In this document: positions 44,491 to 53,038 of the stretch, piece after piece
Layout: every line of letters starts with the position of its first letter
How positions within the stretch are numbered: position 1 is the first letter of the stretch
Assembly (NCBI GenBank): GCA_019347945.1
Contig: JAHWKK010000001.1
Location: 255,299 to 319,298 of the forward strand
Reading direction: 5' to 3'
Source: Acidobacteriota bacterium
GTDB taxonomy: Bacteria; Acidobacteriota; Thermoanaerobaculia; Gp7-AA8; JAHWKK01
Length of the DNA stretch: 64,000 bases
The notes under the pieces: generated by a model
The model's database searches: none
Seen by the model: only the letters and a program-made list of their open reading frames with translations
What the model was told of the DNA's origin: nothing
Program-made: the position numbers and the translations under genes

Positions 44491-45811
44491 TCACATCGGC
44501 CACGAACCGGCCGCTCCGCTTCATCGTTCGCTTCTGCGTCTGGTAGTTGACGTGGACGATGCCGAGCCGCTGGGAGAAGCCGTGGGCCCACTCGAAGTTG
44601 TCGAGCAGCGACCAGATGAAGTAGCCGCGGAGGTCGACTCCCTGCTTGATGGCGTCGAGAGCCGCCCGGAAGTGCGCGCGGAGATAGTCGACTCGAAGCG
44701 GATCCTCGAGAATGTCCCCCTCGACGGCGGGCGGGTCGTAGAAGGCGGCGCCGTTCTCGGTCACATAGAGCGGAATCCGGCCATAGCGCTCGGTGACCCA
44801 GACGAGCGTGTCGCGCAGTCCCGCGGCGTAGACCTCCCATCCTGTCGTCATGTGCGTCGCGTGAGGCTGCCGGACTCGCTCCGCCCGCTCGATCGGCTCG
44901 TTCGGATCGTCCCGGACGACGGCGCGCGTGTAGTAGTTGATCCCGAGAAAGTCGATCGGCTGGCGGATGAGCTGGAGGTCCTCGTCCGGCCAGGCGGGGA
45001 AGGCTTCGCCGAACATCTCGGTCATCTCCTCCGGATACGAGCCGAGCAGAGCGGGATCGAGGTACTGCCGGTTCATGTAGGCGTCGGCGCGACGCGTCGC
45101 AGCGAGGTCGGCTTCGCTATCCGAGGCGGGGTACTTCGGCTCGATGTTGACGACGAGTCCGATCTTCCCTTTGCCGGTCGATCGGTACGCCTGGACCGCG
45201 GCCCCGTGAGCCCGGAGCAGATTGTGCGAAGCGATGGGTGCCTCGAAACGGTTGGCGTGACCCGGAGCGAGGACGCCGTGGAGGTAGCCGCCGTCGGAGA
45301 CCACCCACGGCTCGTTGAGCGTGACCCAGAGCGGATTCCGGTCGTCCAGCGCTCGGAATGCGACCGAGGCGTATTCGGCGAACCAGTCCGCAATGTCGCG
45401 ATTCAGCCAGCCCCCGCGGTCATCCAGAGCGGCCGGGAGATCCCAGTGATAGAGCGTGATCATCGGGCGGATGCCGGCGTCGAGGAGTCCGTCGACGAGC
45501 CGGCGATAGAAGTCGAGCCCCTTTTCGTTGACTGCTCCGGTGCCTGCAGGAAGGATCCGTCCCCACGCGATGCTGAATCTGTAGGCCCCCAGGCCGAGCT
45601 CGCGCATGAGGGCGATGTCATCGCGCCAGCGGTTGTAATGATCGCAGGCGACGTCACCCGTATCGCCGTTCGCGACTTTGCCTTTCGTGTGGCTGAAGCG
45701 GTGCCAGATCGACGCCCCCGCGCCGTCGGCGAGAGGCGCCCCCTCGATCTGATACGCGGAGGTCGCGGCACCCCAGAGAAACCGCTCGGGAAACTTCAGA
45801 CGATGTGACAT
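44474..45811 (-). CDS. GH1 beta-glucosidase
   Basis: A 445-residue family 1 glycoside hydrolase. It starts MSHRLKFPERFLWGAATSAYQ. E167 in TLNEPWVV is the acid/base and E352 in YVTENGAAF is the nucleophile. There is no signal peptide, so it would hydrolyse imported beta-linked glucose disaccharides in the cytoplasm. A longer start at 45916 exists but adds unrelated residues. It is convergent with the GH94 gene and divergent from the ABC ATPase gene. Confidence 0.93.
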   Translation of the reverse strand: MSHRLKFPERFLWGAATSAYQIEGAPLADGAGASIWHRFSHTKGKVANGDTGDVACDHYNRWRDDIALMRELGLGAYRFSIAWGRILPAGTGAVNEKGLDFYRRLVDGLLDAGIRPMITLYHWDLPAALDDRGGWLNRDIADWFAEYASVAFRALDDRNPLWVTLNEPWVVSDGGYLHGVLAPGHANRFEAPIASHNLLRAHGAAVQAYRSTGKGKIGLVVNIEPKYPASDSEADLAATRRADAYMNRQYLDPALLGSYPEEMTEMFGEAFPAWPDEDLQLIRQPIDFLGINYYTRAVVRDDPNEPIERAERVRQPHATHMTTGWEVYAAGLRDTLVWVTERYGRIPLYVTENGAAFYDPPAVEGDILEDPLRVDYLRAHFRAALDAIKQGVDLRGYFIWSLLDNFEWAHGFSQRLGIVHVNYQTQKRTMKRSGRFVADVIRGRD

Positions 45812-45902
45812 CGTCGCGAATCTTACTTTCAAAGCCCCGGGGCGTGGAGTCAGCCCCACAGAACCTCGTGGACATGCTCGCGTCCCCGGTAGAGAATGGA
45901 TC

Positions 45903-46967
45903 ATGGCCAACGTCACGCTCGATCGGGTTCGGAAGGTCTACGACGGCGATTACGTGGCCATCGAGGAGGCGACATTCGAGGCGAAAGACGGTGAGCTGCT
46001 CGTCTTCGTCGGCCCCTCCGGCTGCGGCAAGAGCACGCTGCTGCGAATGATTGCCGGGCTGGAGGAGATCACCTCCGGCACGATCAGGATCGGGGACCGG
46101 ATCGTCAACGACGTCGCACCGCAGGCTCGCGACGTCGCGATGGTGTTCCAGACGTATGCGCTCTATCCGCACATGACGGTGCGGAAGAACCTCGCCTTCG
46201 GTCTGAAGCTGCGGAAGGCGAGCAAAGAGGAGATCGATCGGCGCGTCGGAATCGCCGCGGACCTTCTCGAGCTCGGCCCGCTTCTCGACCGGAAACCGAA
46301 GCAGCTCTCGGGGGGTCAGAGGCAGCGCGTCGCGCTCGGGCGGGCGCTCGTCCGGGAGCCGGCCGTCTTTCTGCTCGACGAGCCGCTCTCGAATCTCGAT
46401 GCGAAGCTCCGTCTGCAGATGCGGACAGAGATCGCGAAGCTCCACCGGCGGCTAGGAACGACGATGATCTACGTCACGCATGACCAGATCGAGGCGATGA
46501 CCCTCGGAGACCGGATCGTCGTGCTCAACGACGGCCGCATCCAGCAGATCGATACACCGATGAATCTCTATCTGAAGCCAAAGAATCTCTTCGTAGCGGG
46601 ATTCATCGGAAGCCCGGCGATGAACTTCATCCGCGGGCGGGTGGAAGTGGATCCGTCGATGAGCTTCATTTCGCGGGACGGCGCGCTGAGGGTCCCGCTC
46701 GATGAGCGATCTCCAGGGGGGAGCCGGGAGGCGATTCTCGGCGTTCGCCCCGAGGATCTCGACATCGACGGGCGGGGCGGGGAGACGGTGCTCGAGCTGG
46801 TCGAGCCGGTGGGAAACGAGACGTTCGTCTACGCTCGCGCGGGGGAGACGCAGCTCGTCGCGCGAGTCGCGCCGACCGACCTGCCGAAACCGGACAGCCG
46901 CATCGGGCTCCGCTTCGACCCCGAGAAGCTTCACCTGTTCGATCCGTCGGACGGAGCACGCCTGTAG
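45903..46967 (+). CDS. Sugar ABC transporter ATPase, MalK/UgpC/MsmK type
   Basis: A 354-residue ATPase. Walker A GPSGCGKST is at 37-45, LSGGQRQR at 135-142, and FLLDEPLSNLD includes Walker B. A C-terminal TOBE domain (about 235-354; ILGVRPEDLDIDGRG, RIGLRFDPEKLHLFD) is typical of carbohydrate importers. The two permeases at 37-38.8 kb lack an ATPase of their own, so this one most likely drives them. Having a separate promoter, it may also serve other importers. Confidence 0.92.
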   Translation: MANVTLDRVRKVYDGDYVAIEEATFEAKDGELLVFVGPSGCGKSTLLRMIAGLEEITSGTIRIGDRIVNDVAPQARDVAMVFQTYALYPHMTVRKNLAFGLKLRKASKEEIDRRVGIAADLLELGPLLDRKPKQLSGGQRQRVALGRALVREPAVFLLDEPLSNLDAKLRLQMRTEIAKLHRRLGTTMIYVTHDQIEAMTLGDRIVVLNDGRIQQIDTPMNLYLKPKNLFVAGFIGSPAMNFIRGRVEVDPSMSFISRDGALRVPLDERSPGGSREAILGVRPEDLDIDGRGGETVLELVEPVGNETFVYARAGETQLVARVAPTDLPKPDSRIGLRFDPEKLHLFDPSDGARL

Positions 46968-46975
46968 CTCAATGC

Positions 46976-47310
46976 CCGGGAGGGCGAGCCTCTGGCGAGC
47001 CGCGATCCTCGAAAATCTCTCCTGAAACCTGTGACCTTCCTGAACCCGGAGGGCGAGAGTCCTGCCGAGCCGCACCGTCAGGAGGCGCGAGGAACGTTTG
47101 ACCGGGAGGCCGAGCCTCTGGCGAGCCGCGATTCTCGAAAATCTCTCCTGAAACCCGCGGCCTTCCCTGAACCCCGGAGAAGGGTGAGATCCTCGGTTTC
47201 AGGATGCGAATCGCAAGGCCGTGGCTCGCCGGAGGCTCGCCCCTCCCGGGTTAGATCCTCGGTTTCAGGATTCGAATCGCAAGCTCGCGGCTCGCCGGAG
47301 GCTTGCCCTC
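46976..47310. repeat. Cluster of four related repeats, two per orientation
   Basis: Two direct copies (46976-47029 and 47104-47155) with CGAGCCTCTGGCGAGCCGCG and CTCTCCTGAAACC, then two copies in reverse (47186-47248 and 47251-47310) with TCCTCGGTTTCAGGAT and GGCTCGCCGGAGGCT. A shorter GGAGGGCGAG-TCCTGCCGAGCCG hairpin lies between (about 47049-47075). The gap between the ATPase and asparaginase genes (46968-47359) consists mostly of this cluster and holds no gene. It looks like a BIME-type arrangement of REP-like elements. Confidence 0.8.
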
Positions 47311-47359
47311 CCAAGCCAGATGCGATGTCTTGCCGGGCGCGACCGAATACAATCGCCGG

Positions 47360-48409
47360 GTGAGCAGAACGATCGATTGGCAGCCCCTCGTCGAGTACCG
47401 TCGCAACGGCGTCGCCGAGAACACCGTTCACGGCGCCGTCTCCTGGGTGTCGGGGAAGAACCTCGTCCACTCGTTCGGAGGCAACGTCGAGGTCTACGGA
47501 CGTTCGATGGCGAAGCCGCTCATGATGAAGGTATTCGCCGCGGACTTCGAGTCGGCGCTGACGCCCGAGCAGAAGGCGATCGCGGTCTCGTCGCACAACG
47601 GCGACACCGAGCACGTCCGCGTCGTGAAGTCGATCCTCGCCGAGGGGGAGTGGGGGCTGATGCAGGCCCCGCGGGACGTGCCGCTGATCCAGTTCGGACG
47701 CCAGGTCCGGCGCCCGCGGCGGTGGTACCACACATGTTCGGGCGAGCACGCCGCGATCCTCTACGGCTGCCGGCTCAGAGGCTGGAGCCGCGTCGGCTAC
47801 GTCTGGCCCCACCATCCCTTCTTCCAGGCGTACCTCGGGTATCTCCGCGATGTCCTCGAGGGAGAGTGGCAGGACGGCGTCATCGCAAAGGACGGCTGCG
47901 GGCTTCCGACCGTCTCGATGACCGTGACCGATCTCGCACGGCTCTTCGCGAATCTCGTCACCGAGAAGCACGACGACTGGATCTGGAGCTCGATGACCGA
48001 CTTTCCCGATCTCATCGGCGGCTTCAACCGGCTCGATTCCACCATCCTCAAGGCCTGCGGCGGACGCGTCATCGCCAAGGAAGGCGCCGACGGGCTTCTC
48101 GGAATGGCGATCGAGCACCCCGACTACCCCGACGGCCTCGGGATCGTCGTCAAGATCGCGCACGGATGGAACCCGCAGGCAACCTGGTACATCGCGCGGT
48201 TCATTCTCGGCGTGCTCGGGTTCGAGTTCCGCAACCCGTACAAGCTCCACCGCCAGAAGGCCTTCATCGTTCCGGAAGTGATCCCGCCGCACCTCCAGTC
48301 GCGGATCGGTTCGATCGTGCCGTGGGACTCGTGGGACCCCGACATCGACCGCTGGGAGTTCGATCCGGAGGAGTTCTCGACCGACCAGAGAGTCAGGAGT
48401 GAAAGGTAA
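47360..48409 (+). CDS. Type II-like L-asparaginase (Asparaginase_II, PF06089)
   Basis: A 349-residue protein of the AnsA-like family known from rhizobia, unrelated in fold to the common E. coli asparaginases. Conserved blocks are AVSSHNGDTEHVRVVKSILA, HTCSGEHAAILYGCRLRGW, KDGCGLPTVSM and AKEGADGLLGMAIEHP. It would release ammonia and aspartate from asparagine in the cytoplasm. The GTG at 47360 begins the conserved part. Its 3' end runs into the array at 48.4 kb. Confidence 0.8.
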   Translation: MSRTIDWQPLVEYRRNGVAENTVHGAVSWVSGKNLVHSFGGNVEVYGRSMAKPLMMKVFAADFESALTPEQKAIAVSSHNGDTEHVRVVKSILAEGEWGLMQAPRDVPLIQFGRQVRRPRRWYHTCSGEHAAILYGCRLRGWSRVGYVWPHHPFFQAYLGYLRDVLEGEWQDGVIAKDGCGLPTVSMTVTDLARLFANLVTEKHDDWIWSSMTDFPDLIGGFNRLDSTILKACGGRVIAKEGADGLLGMAIEHPDYPDGLGIVVKIAHGWNPQATWYIARFILGVLGFEFRNPYKLHRQKAFIVPEVIPPHLQSRIGSIVPWDSWDPDIDRWEFDPEEFSTDQRVRSER

Positions 48410-48475
48410 GAGTGAGAAGTAAGAAGTAAGAGTAAAACTCTTGGGTAAGAATAAGCCCATAAAAGTAAGAGTCAT
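48391..48475. repeat. Degenerate GTAAGA array after the asparaginase gene
   Basis: Repeated GTAAGAG, GAAGTAAG and GAGTAA units begin within the last asparaginase codons (RVRSER) and continue past its stop. Similar units in reverse (CTCTTACC) lie at 50.2 kb, on the other side of the aldehyde dehydrogenase gene. Confidence 0.65.
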
Positions 48476-48510
48476 GTTACTCAGGCCCACAGGCGACGTC
48501 GCGGGGACGA

Positions 48511-48599
48511 GGGGTCGGGTCTGGAGTTGGCAACTTAACCCGGCGAACGTCAGAGCTCGCGAGATCAGGGCGTTAAGTTCCAAGTTCAGACCCGACCCC
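48511..48599. repeat. Long inverted repeat, REP/BIME-like, copy 2
   Basis: The right arm (48572-48599) is identical to the right arm of the copy at 3671-3762. The left arm (48511-48539) has two substitutions and one inserted base, and the loop is different. It lies 24 bases before the aldehyde dehydrogenase start, so it is in its 5' untranslated region or promoter. Confidence 0.85.
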
Positions 48600-48622
48600 G
48601 TCTTCCTCGAGAGAACGAATTC

Positions 48623-50083
48623 ATGAGCAGAGACTCCGACATCGAAATCCTCAACTTCATCGACGGAGAGCTCGGTTCGGCCAGCTCGGGCGCGACGCTC
48701 GATCTGTTCGAGCCCGCGACCGGTGAGCGGGTGGGTCGTGTCGCCGCGAGCGACGCGACAGACGTCGACCGCGCCGTGGCCGCCGCGAAGAGGGCGTTTC
48801 CCGGATGGAGCCGGACGCCGGCGGCCGAGCGTTCCCGGCTTCTTCTCCGGCTGGCCGATCTGATCGAAGGAGACTTCGAGAATCTCATCGAGATGGAGTC
48901 CCGCGATACCGGGAAGAGCATCTCGCTCGCGCGGAAGCTCGACATCCCGAGGGCCGTGCTCAATTTCAGATTCTTCGCGACGGCGATTCTCCACGAGCAG
49001 GCGGAGTCGCACGCCACCGATCAGGCCGCGGTCAATTACACGCTGAGGCAGCCTCTCGGCGTCGCTGGCCTGATCTCGCCATGGAATCTTCCGCTCTATC
49101 TCCTCTCCTGGAAGATTGCTCCCGCGATCGCCACGGGCAACACGTGCGTCGCCAAACCGTCGGAGCTGACTCCGCGGACGGCGATGCGGCTCTCGGAGCT
49201 CGTCGCAGAGGCGGAGATTCCTCGGGGAGTCATCAACATCGTGCATGGCCGGGGGCCGGAGGCAGGCGCGGCCATCTCGGGGCACCCCGAGGTGCCGCTG
49301 ATCTCGTTCACCGGCGGAACCGCAACCGGCGAGATCGTCGCGCGAACCGCCGCCCCGATGTTCAAGAAGCTTTCGCTCGAGCTCGGAGGAAAAAACCCCA
49401 ACGTGATCTTCGCGGATGCTGATCTCGACGAGGCGATCGCCGGGACGCTCCGTTCGAGCTTCTGGAATCAGGGTGAGATCTGCCTATGCGGATCCCGCAT
49501 TCTCGTCGAGAGGTCGATCTTCGACGAATTCATGAAGAGATTCGTCGAGGAAACCGAAAAGCTCGTCGTCGGCGATCCTCTCGACGACGCGACCGACGTC
49601 GGAGCGCTGATCAGCCGCGAGCATCTCGACAAGGTCCTCGGATACGTCGAGCTCGCCCGGGAGGAAGGGGGCGAGATCGTGAGCGGCGGAAAGCGGCCCG
49701 GATCGCTTCCCCCGCGGATCGCGAACGGCTGGTTTCTCGAGCCGACGATCATCACCGGGCTCGGCAGCGAGTGCCGTACGTTTCAGGAAGAGATCTTCGG
49801 CCCGGTCGTCACGGTGACGCCGTTCGATGACGAGGATGAGGCAGTCCGGCTCGCGAACGACGTCCGCTACGGACTCTCGGCGTCGGTCTGGACCAGCAAT
49901 CTCGGCCGGGCTCATCGCGTGGCTGCGCGAATCGATTCCGGAACCGTGTGGGTGAACACCTGGCTGCTTCGCGATCTGCGCACAGCGTTCGGCGGGATGA
50001 AAGCGAGCGGGGTCGGGCGCGAAGGTGGCCGCTGGTCGCTCGAGTTCTTCACCGAGCCGAAGACAGTGTGTGTGAAGCTGTAG
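48623..50083 (+). CDS. Aldehyde dehydrogenase, 2-aminomuconate/ALDH8-like
   Basis: A 486-residue NAD-dependent dehydrogenase. N155 in SPWNLPLYL stabilises the oxyanion, E253 in LELGGKNPN is the general base, and C287 in NQGEICLCGSRILVERSIF is the nucleophile. The ICLC context with a second cysteine is typical of ALDH8A1 and bacterial 2-aminomuconate/2-hydroxymuconate-6-semialdehyde dehydrogenases, which act after ring cleavage in tryptophan or aromatic breakdown. The other genes of that pathway are not present here. Confidence 0.85.
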   Translation: MSRDSDIEILNFIDGELGSASSGATLDLFEPATGERVGRVAASDATDVDRAVAAAKRAFPGWSRTPAAERSRLLLRLADLIEGDFENLIEMESRDTGKSISLARKLDIPRAVLNFRFFATAILHEQAESHATDQAAVNYTLRQPLGVAGLISPWNLPLYLLSWKIAPAIATGNTCVAKPSELTPRTAMRLSELVAEAEIPRGVINIVHGRGPEAGAAISGHPEVPLISFTGGTATGEIVARTAAPMFKKLSLELGGKNPNVIFADADLDEAIAGTLRSSFWNQGEICLCGSRILVERSIFDEFMKRFVEETEKLVVGDPLDDATDVGALISREHLDKVLGYVELAREEGGEIVSGGKRPGSLPPRIANGWFLEPTIITGLGSECRTFQEEIFGPVVTVTPFDDEDEAVRLANDVRYGLSASVWTSNLGRAHRVAARIDSGTVWVNTWLLRDLRTAFGGMKASGVGREGGRWSLEFFTEPKTVCVKL

Positions 50084-50084
50084 G

Positions 50085-50293
50085 GAGCAGGAGCCAGGAT
50101 CCAGGATTCAGGATGCAGAGAGTGTAGGGCCGCGAGGGGCGAGCGGCGATGTTCCCTGTCAGGAGATTGTTTGATCGCGCGTAGCGCGCATATTGCCTGT
50201 CTCTTACCTCTCATCCGTACGTCTTACCTACCGTCTTCATCTCTTACCCATCACATTATCTCTTACATCTTCTCACCGCCGCTTACCTCTCGT
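50085..50293. repeat. Repeat-rich gap: CAGGA array, then CTCTTACC array
   Basis: Directly after the dehydrogenase stop come CCAGGAT/TTCAGGAT units (50085-50120), then a hairpin-prone GC-rich stretch (GCGCGTAGCGCGC), then at 50201-50293 six or so degenerate CTCTTAC units. No gene is visible. Confidence 0.65.
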
Positions 50294-50325
50294 CTCTGGC
50301 CGCTCGCCGCTCATCGAGTTAGAGT

Positions 50326-51117
50326 ATGGGGATGGGGCAGCGACGAATGCCGGCGGTCTTCATCGGGCATGGCAATCCGATGCATGCGATCACGGAGAAC
50401 GTGTGGGCGACCGCCTGGCACGAGCTCGGGGCGACGATTCCGAAACCGCGAGGGATCGTGTCGATCTCGGCGCACTGGTTCATCCGCGAGACTGCCGTGA
50501 CCGCGATGGAGAAGCCGGGGACGATTCACGACTTCGGAGGCTTTCCCCGGGAGCTGTTCGCGGTCGAGTACCCGGCGCCCGGAGATCCGAAGCTGGCCGC
50601 AGAGGTCTGCGAGCTGATCACAGAGGCGGCCGAATGCAGAATGAGCGAGGACTGGGGCCTCGATCACGGAACGTGGGCGGTGCTGCGTCACATGTTCCCC
50701 GACGCCGAAGTACCGGTCGTTCAGCTGTCGATCGATCGGACGAGATCAGGCCGGGATCATTTCGACATCGGAACGGCTCTCAGACCTCTCCGTGAGGATG
50801 GCGTCCTGATCCTCGGAAGCGGCAACGTCGTCCACAATCTCCACGCAGCGAGCTGGGGCAACGACGAAGTTCATCCGTGGGCAGTGTCGTTCGAGGAGCG
50901 GGTGCGCAGAGCAATCACCGATCGCGAGTTCCAGCCGCTCATCGAATACGAAGACTTCGGCAACGAAGGCCGGCTCGCCATCCCGACCCCCGATCACTAT
51001 CTGCCGTTGCTCTATGTCCTCGGAGTCGCGCGCGCCGACGACGACGTTGAGTTTCCCACCGGCGGTATCGATCTCGGTTCGGTCTCGATGCTCTCGGTCG
51101 TGTTCACGAATTCTTAG
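50326..51117 (+). CDS. ygiD: 4,5-DOPA dioxygenase-like extradiol dioxygenase (YgiD)
   Basis: A protein of up to 263 residues of the DODA/LigB-type class III extradiol dioxygenases, very like E. coli YgiD. MPAVFIGHGNPMHAI, SISAHWFIRETAVTAME, TIHDFGGFPRELF and GSGNVVHNLHAASWG hold the metal-binding histidines and the catalytic site. The family opens catechol rings such as DOPA. Translation could begin at 50326 or at 50347, where the conserved part starts. Confidence 0.88.
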   Translation: MGMGQRRMPAVFIGHGNPMHAITENVWATAWHELGATIPKPRGIVSISAHWFIRETAVTAMEKPGTIHDFGGFPRELFAVEYPAPGDPKLAAEVCELITEAAECRMSEDWGLDHGTWAVLRHMFPDAEVPVVQLSIDRTRSGRDHFDIGTALRPLREDGVLILGSGNVVHNLHAASWGNDEVHPWAVSFEERVRRAITDREFQPLIEYEDFGNEGRLAIPTPDHYLPLLYVLGVARADDDVEFPTGGIDLGSVSMLSVVFTNS

Positions 51118-51135
51118 TGCCTGTTGAAAACCCCG

Positions 51136-51900
51136 CTAGGAAAACCACGAGCCGCCATTGACGTCGATGGTCGCGCCGTTGAGATACGAGGCGAGGGGCG
51201 AAGCGAGAAAGAGAATCACGCCGGCGACGTCGGCCGGAATGCCGAGGCGCCCCAGGGGAACCTCGGCGCGAAGCTCGTCACCGCGTCGGGCGACCTCGTC
51301 GGCGGCCATGTCGGTATCGATGAAGCCGGGCGTGATGGCGTTGGATGTGATCCCGTCCTTCGCGCACGCTCGCGCGATCGAGCGGGTCAGATTGAGCAGC
51401 GCCGCCTTCGATGCGCCGTAGGAGATGTACTCGGTCTCGCCGCGCGTCGATGCGCGGGATGCGACATTGATCACGGTGCCACCGCCGTGCTCGCGCATCG
51501 ACCGCATCGCGAGCCACGTGAGTTGCGCGGTTCCGAAGAGGTTGACGTCGAATACCGTTCGCCATCCCTCGACCCACTCCTCGAAGCTCTCTCCGTCGAA
51601 CGGATGATGCGTGAAAATCGCCGCATTGTTGACCAAGACGTCGATTCGTCCGAAGCGCTCGATCGCCGACCCCGCGAGCGCCTGAATGTCATCGTTCGAG
51701 GCGAGATCGGCCTGGACCGCGACCGATCGTTCGGGGCCGATCGTCCGGACGACCTCTTCGGCGGCGGACCGCTGCGAACCGTAGTGGACGACGACGCGCG
51801 CGCCGGCTCGCCCGATGAGCTCCGCGGCGGCTCGTCCGATTCCGCGCGATGCTCCCGTGATCAGTACGGTGCGATCCGATAGATCGATCTCGACGCTCAT
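51136..51900 (-). CDS. SDR-family oxidoreductase, FabG-like
   Basis: A 254-residue short-chain dehydrogenase. TGASRGIG at 15-22 binds NAD(P), NNAA lies at 91-94, and the catalytic S148, Y161 and K165 are in place (VASRAS, YISYGASK). ITPGFIDTDMAADEV and SYLNGATIDVNGGSWFS are standard for 3-oxoacyl-ACP reductase-like members. The substrate cannot be told. Confidence 0.9.
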   Translation of the reverse strand: MSVEIDLSDRTVLITGASRGIGRAAAELIGRAGARVVVHYGSQRSAAEEVVRTIGPERSVAVQADLASNDDIQALAGSAIERFGRIDVLVNNAAIFTHHPFDGESFEEWVEGWRTVFDVNLFGTAQLTWLAMRSMREHGGGTVINVASRASTRGETEYISYGASKAALLNLTRSIARACAKDGITSNAITPGFIDTDMAADEVARRGDELRAEVPLGRLGIPADVAGVILFLASPLASYLNGATIDVNGGSWFS

Positions 51901-51917
51901 GGGAGGGATGTTAGCCG

Positions 51918-52132
51918 ATGGAGCACCGGGAACGGCCCGTCACCGAGCGACCCGTGCTGCTCGGTCTCGCCGGGTTCCTCTTCGGTTCTCCAGTGACCCC
52001 GGCGGTTCCTGGTCGTGCCGGAGACGACATTCTGAGGGTGATTCCCGGTCATCTGGAGCTCGGAGCCGCTGACCACGTCGTACACATCCTCCTCGGGGCC
52101 ATCTACCTCGTGGGCGGATTCATGACGCGTAT
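51918..52132 (+). pseudogene. Fragment of a small membrane protein
   Basis: Reads VTERPVLLGLAGFLFGSP, then DDILRVIPGHLELGAADHVV and HILLGAIYLVGGFM. This looks like the end of a DUF4383-like membrane protein, with two hydrophobic helices. The N-terminal helices are missing, and the frame then runs on into the FRG gene as shadow sequence. I read it as a decayed remnant. The rest of the gap to 52219 shows nothing. Confidence 0.4.
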
Positions 52133-52219
52133 TGTCGGAACCCGACCTCCGGAAACGACGGCGTCTGAACGGGATAAGACCGGATCGCCTCGGTCACATT
52201 TGTTGCACGGCACGAAGAG

Positions 52220-52999
52220 GTGGATGAGATTCGTGTGGACAGCTGGCCGAGGCTCCACGAGGAGCTCTTCGCCGGATCGTGGCTGCCGGAGATCGGGCGC
52301 CATCGTTCACCATTCGTGTTTCGTGGGTCCGATTCCGCGCCGCACACGCTGAGAAGCTCCCTGCAGAAGGGTGGATTCGAGAAGTACGAACATCATCTGC
52401 TCAAACACTTCCGGAAATACTCCCGCCGAGGAACCAACGCGAGTGAATCGGCGTGGGACTGGCTTGCGCTCGCGAAGCATCACGGCCTTCCGACGCGCAT
52501 GCTCGACTGGACCTATTCGCCCTACATCGCGCTCCATTTCGCGACGGCGGATCTGGAACGTTTCGATCAGGACGGCGTCATCTGGTGCATTGATTTCGCT
52601 GCCGCTCACCGGCTCCTCCCTCCGCGGATCCGTCAATCGCTCGATGAAGAGGAAGCTCGCATCTTCACCGGTGAGATGCTGAGCGGACTCGCTTCCACAA
52701 TGCACGAGTTCGATACGCTGGCTGCCGAGTCGGAATTCATCCTGTTCTTCGAGCCACCCTCGCTCGATGACCGGATCGTGAACCAGTTCGCACTCTTCTC
52801 GGTCCCCTCCAGCGCCCGTCTCGAAGTCGAGGACTTCCTCGCCGCGCATCCTCACATTCTTCGCCGGATCGTCTTCCCGTCGTCACTGAAGTGGGAGATC
52901 CGCGACCACCTGGACCAGGCGAACATCACGGAGCGGGTTCTTTTCCCCGGGCTCGATGGACTGGCGTCATGGCTCAAGCGTTATTACACGAGTCGCTGA
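52220..52999 (+). CDS. FRG-domain protein
   Basis: A 259-residue protein with the FRG motif in PFVFRGSDSAPHTLRSSLQK, then WLALAKHHGLPTRMLDWTYS and PYIALHFATADLE, matching the FRG domain (PF08867). The biochemical role of the domain is unknown; it occurs in phage and mobile regions as well as in single chromosomal genes. Translation starts at GTG; an ATG four bases on is out of frame. It is followed by the DUF2071 gene after 39 bases. Confidence 0.8.
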   Translation: MDEIRVDSWPRLHEELFAGSWLPEIGRHRSPFVFRGSDSAPHTLRSSLQKGGFEKYEHHLLKHFRKYSRRGTNASESAWDWLALAKHHGLPTRMLDWTYSPYIALHFATADLERFDQDGVIWCIDFAAAHRLLPPRIRQSLDEEEARIFTGEMLSGLASTMHEFDTLAAESEFILFFEPPSLDDRIVNQFALFSVPSSARLEVEDFLAAHPHILRRIVFPSSLKWEIRDHLDQANITERVLFPGLDGLASWLKRYYTSR

Positions 53000-53038
53000 T
53001 CGGTCCCGTGGTACGTCTCCTGCTTCGAGTCGGCGGCA

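Noticed and set aside
47250-47310. TTCAGGATTCGAATCGC as a tRNA T-arm
   Set aside because: The GATTCGAATC looks like a T-loop, but no acceptor stem or anticodon arm can be built, and the sequence is part of the four-copy repeat.
47221-48402. 393-codon plus-strand frame over the asparaginase gene
   Set aside because: It is an arginine-rich +1 shadow of the asparaginase frame, which has clear family motifs.
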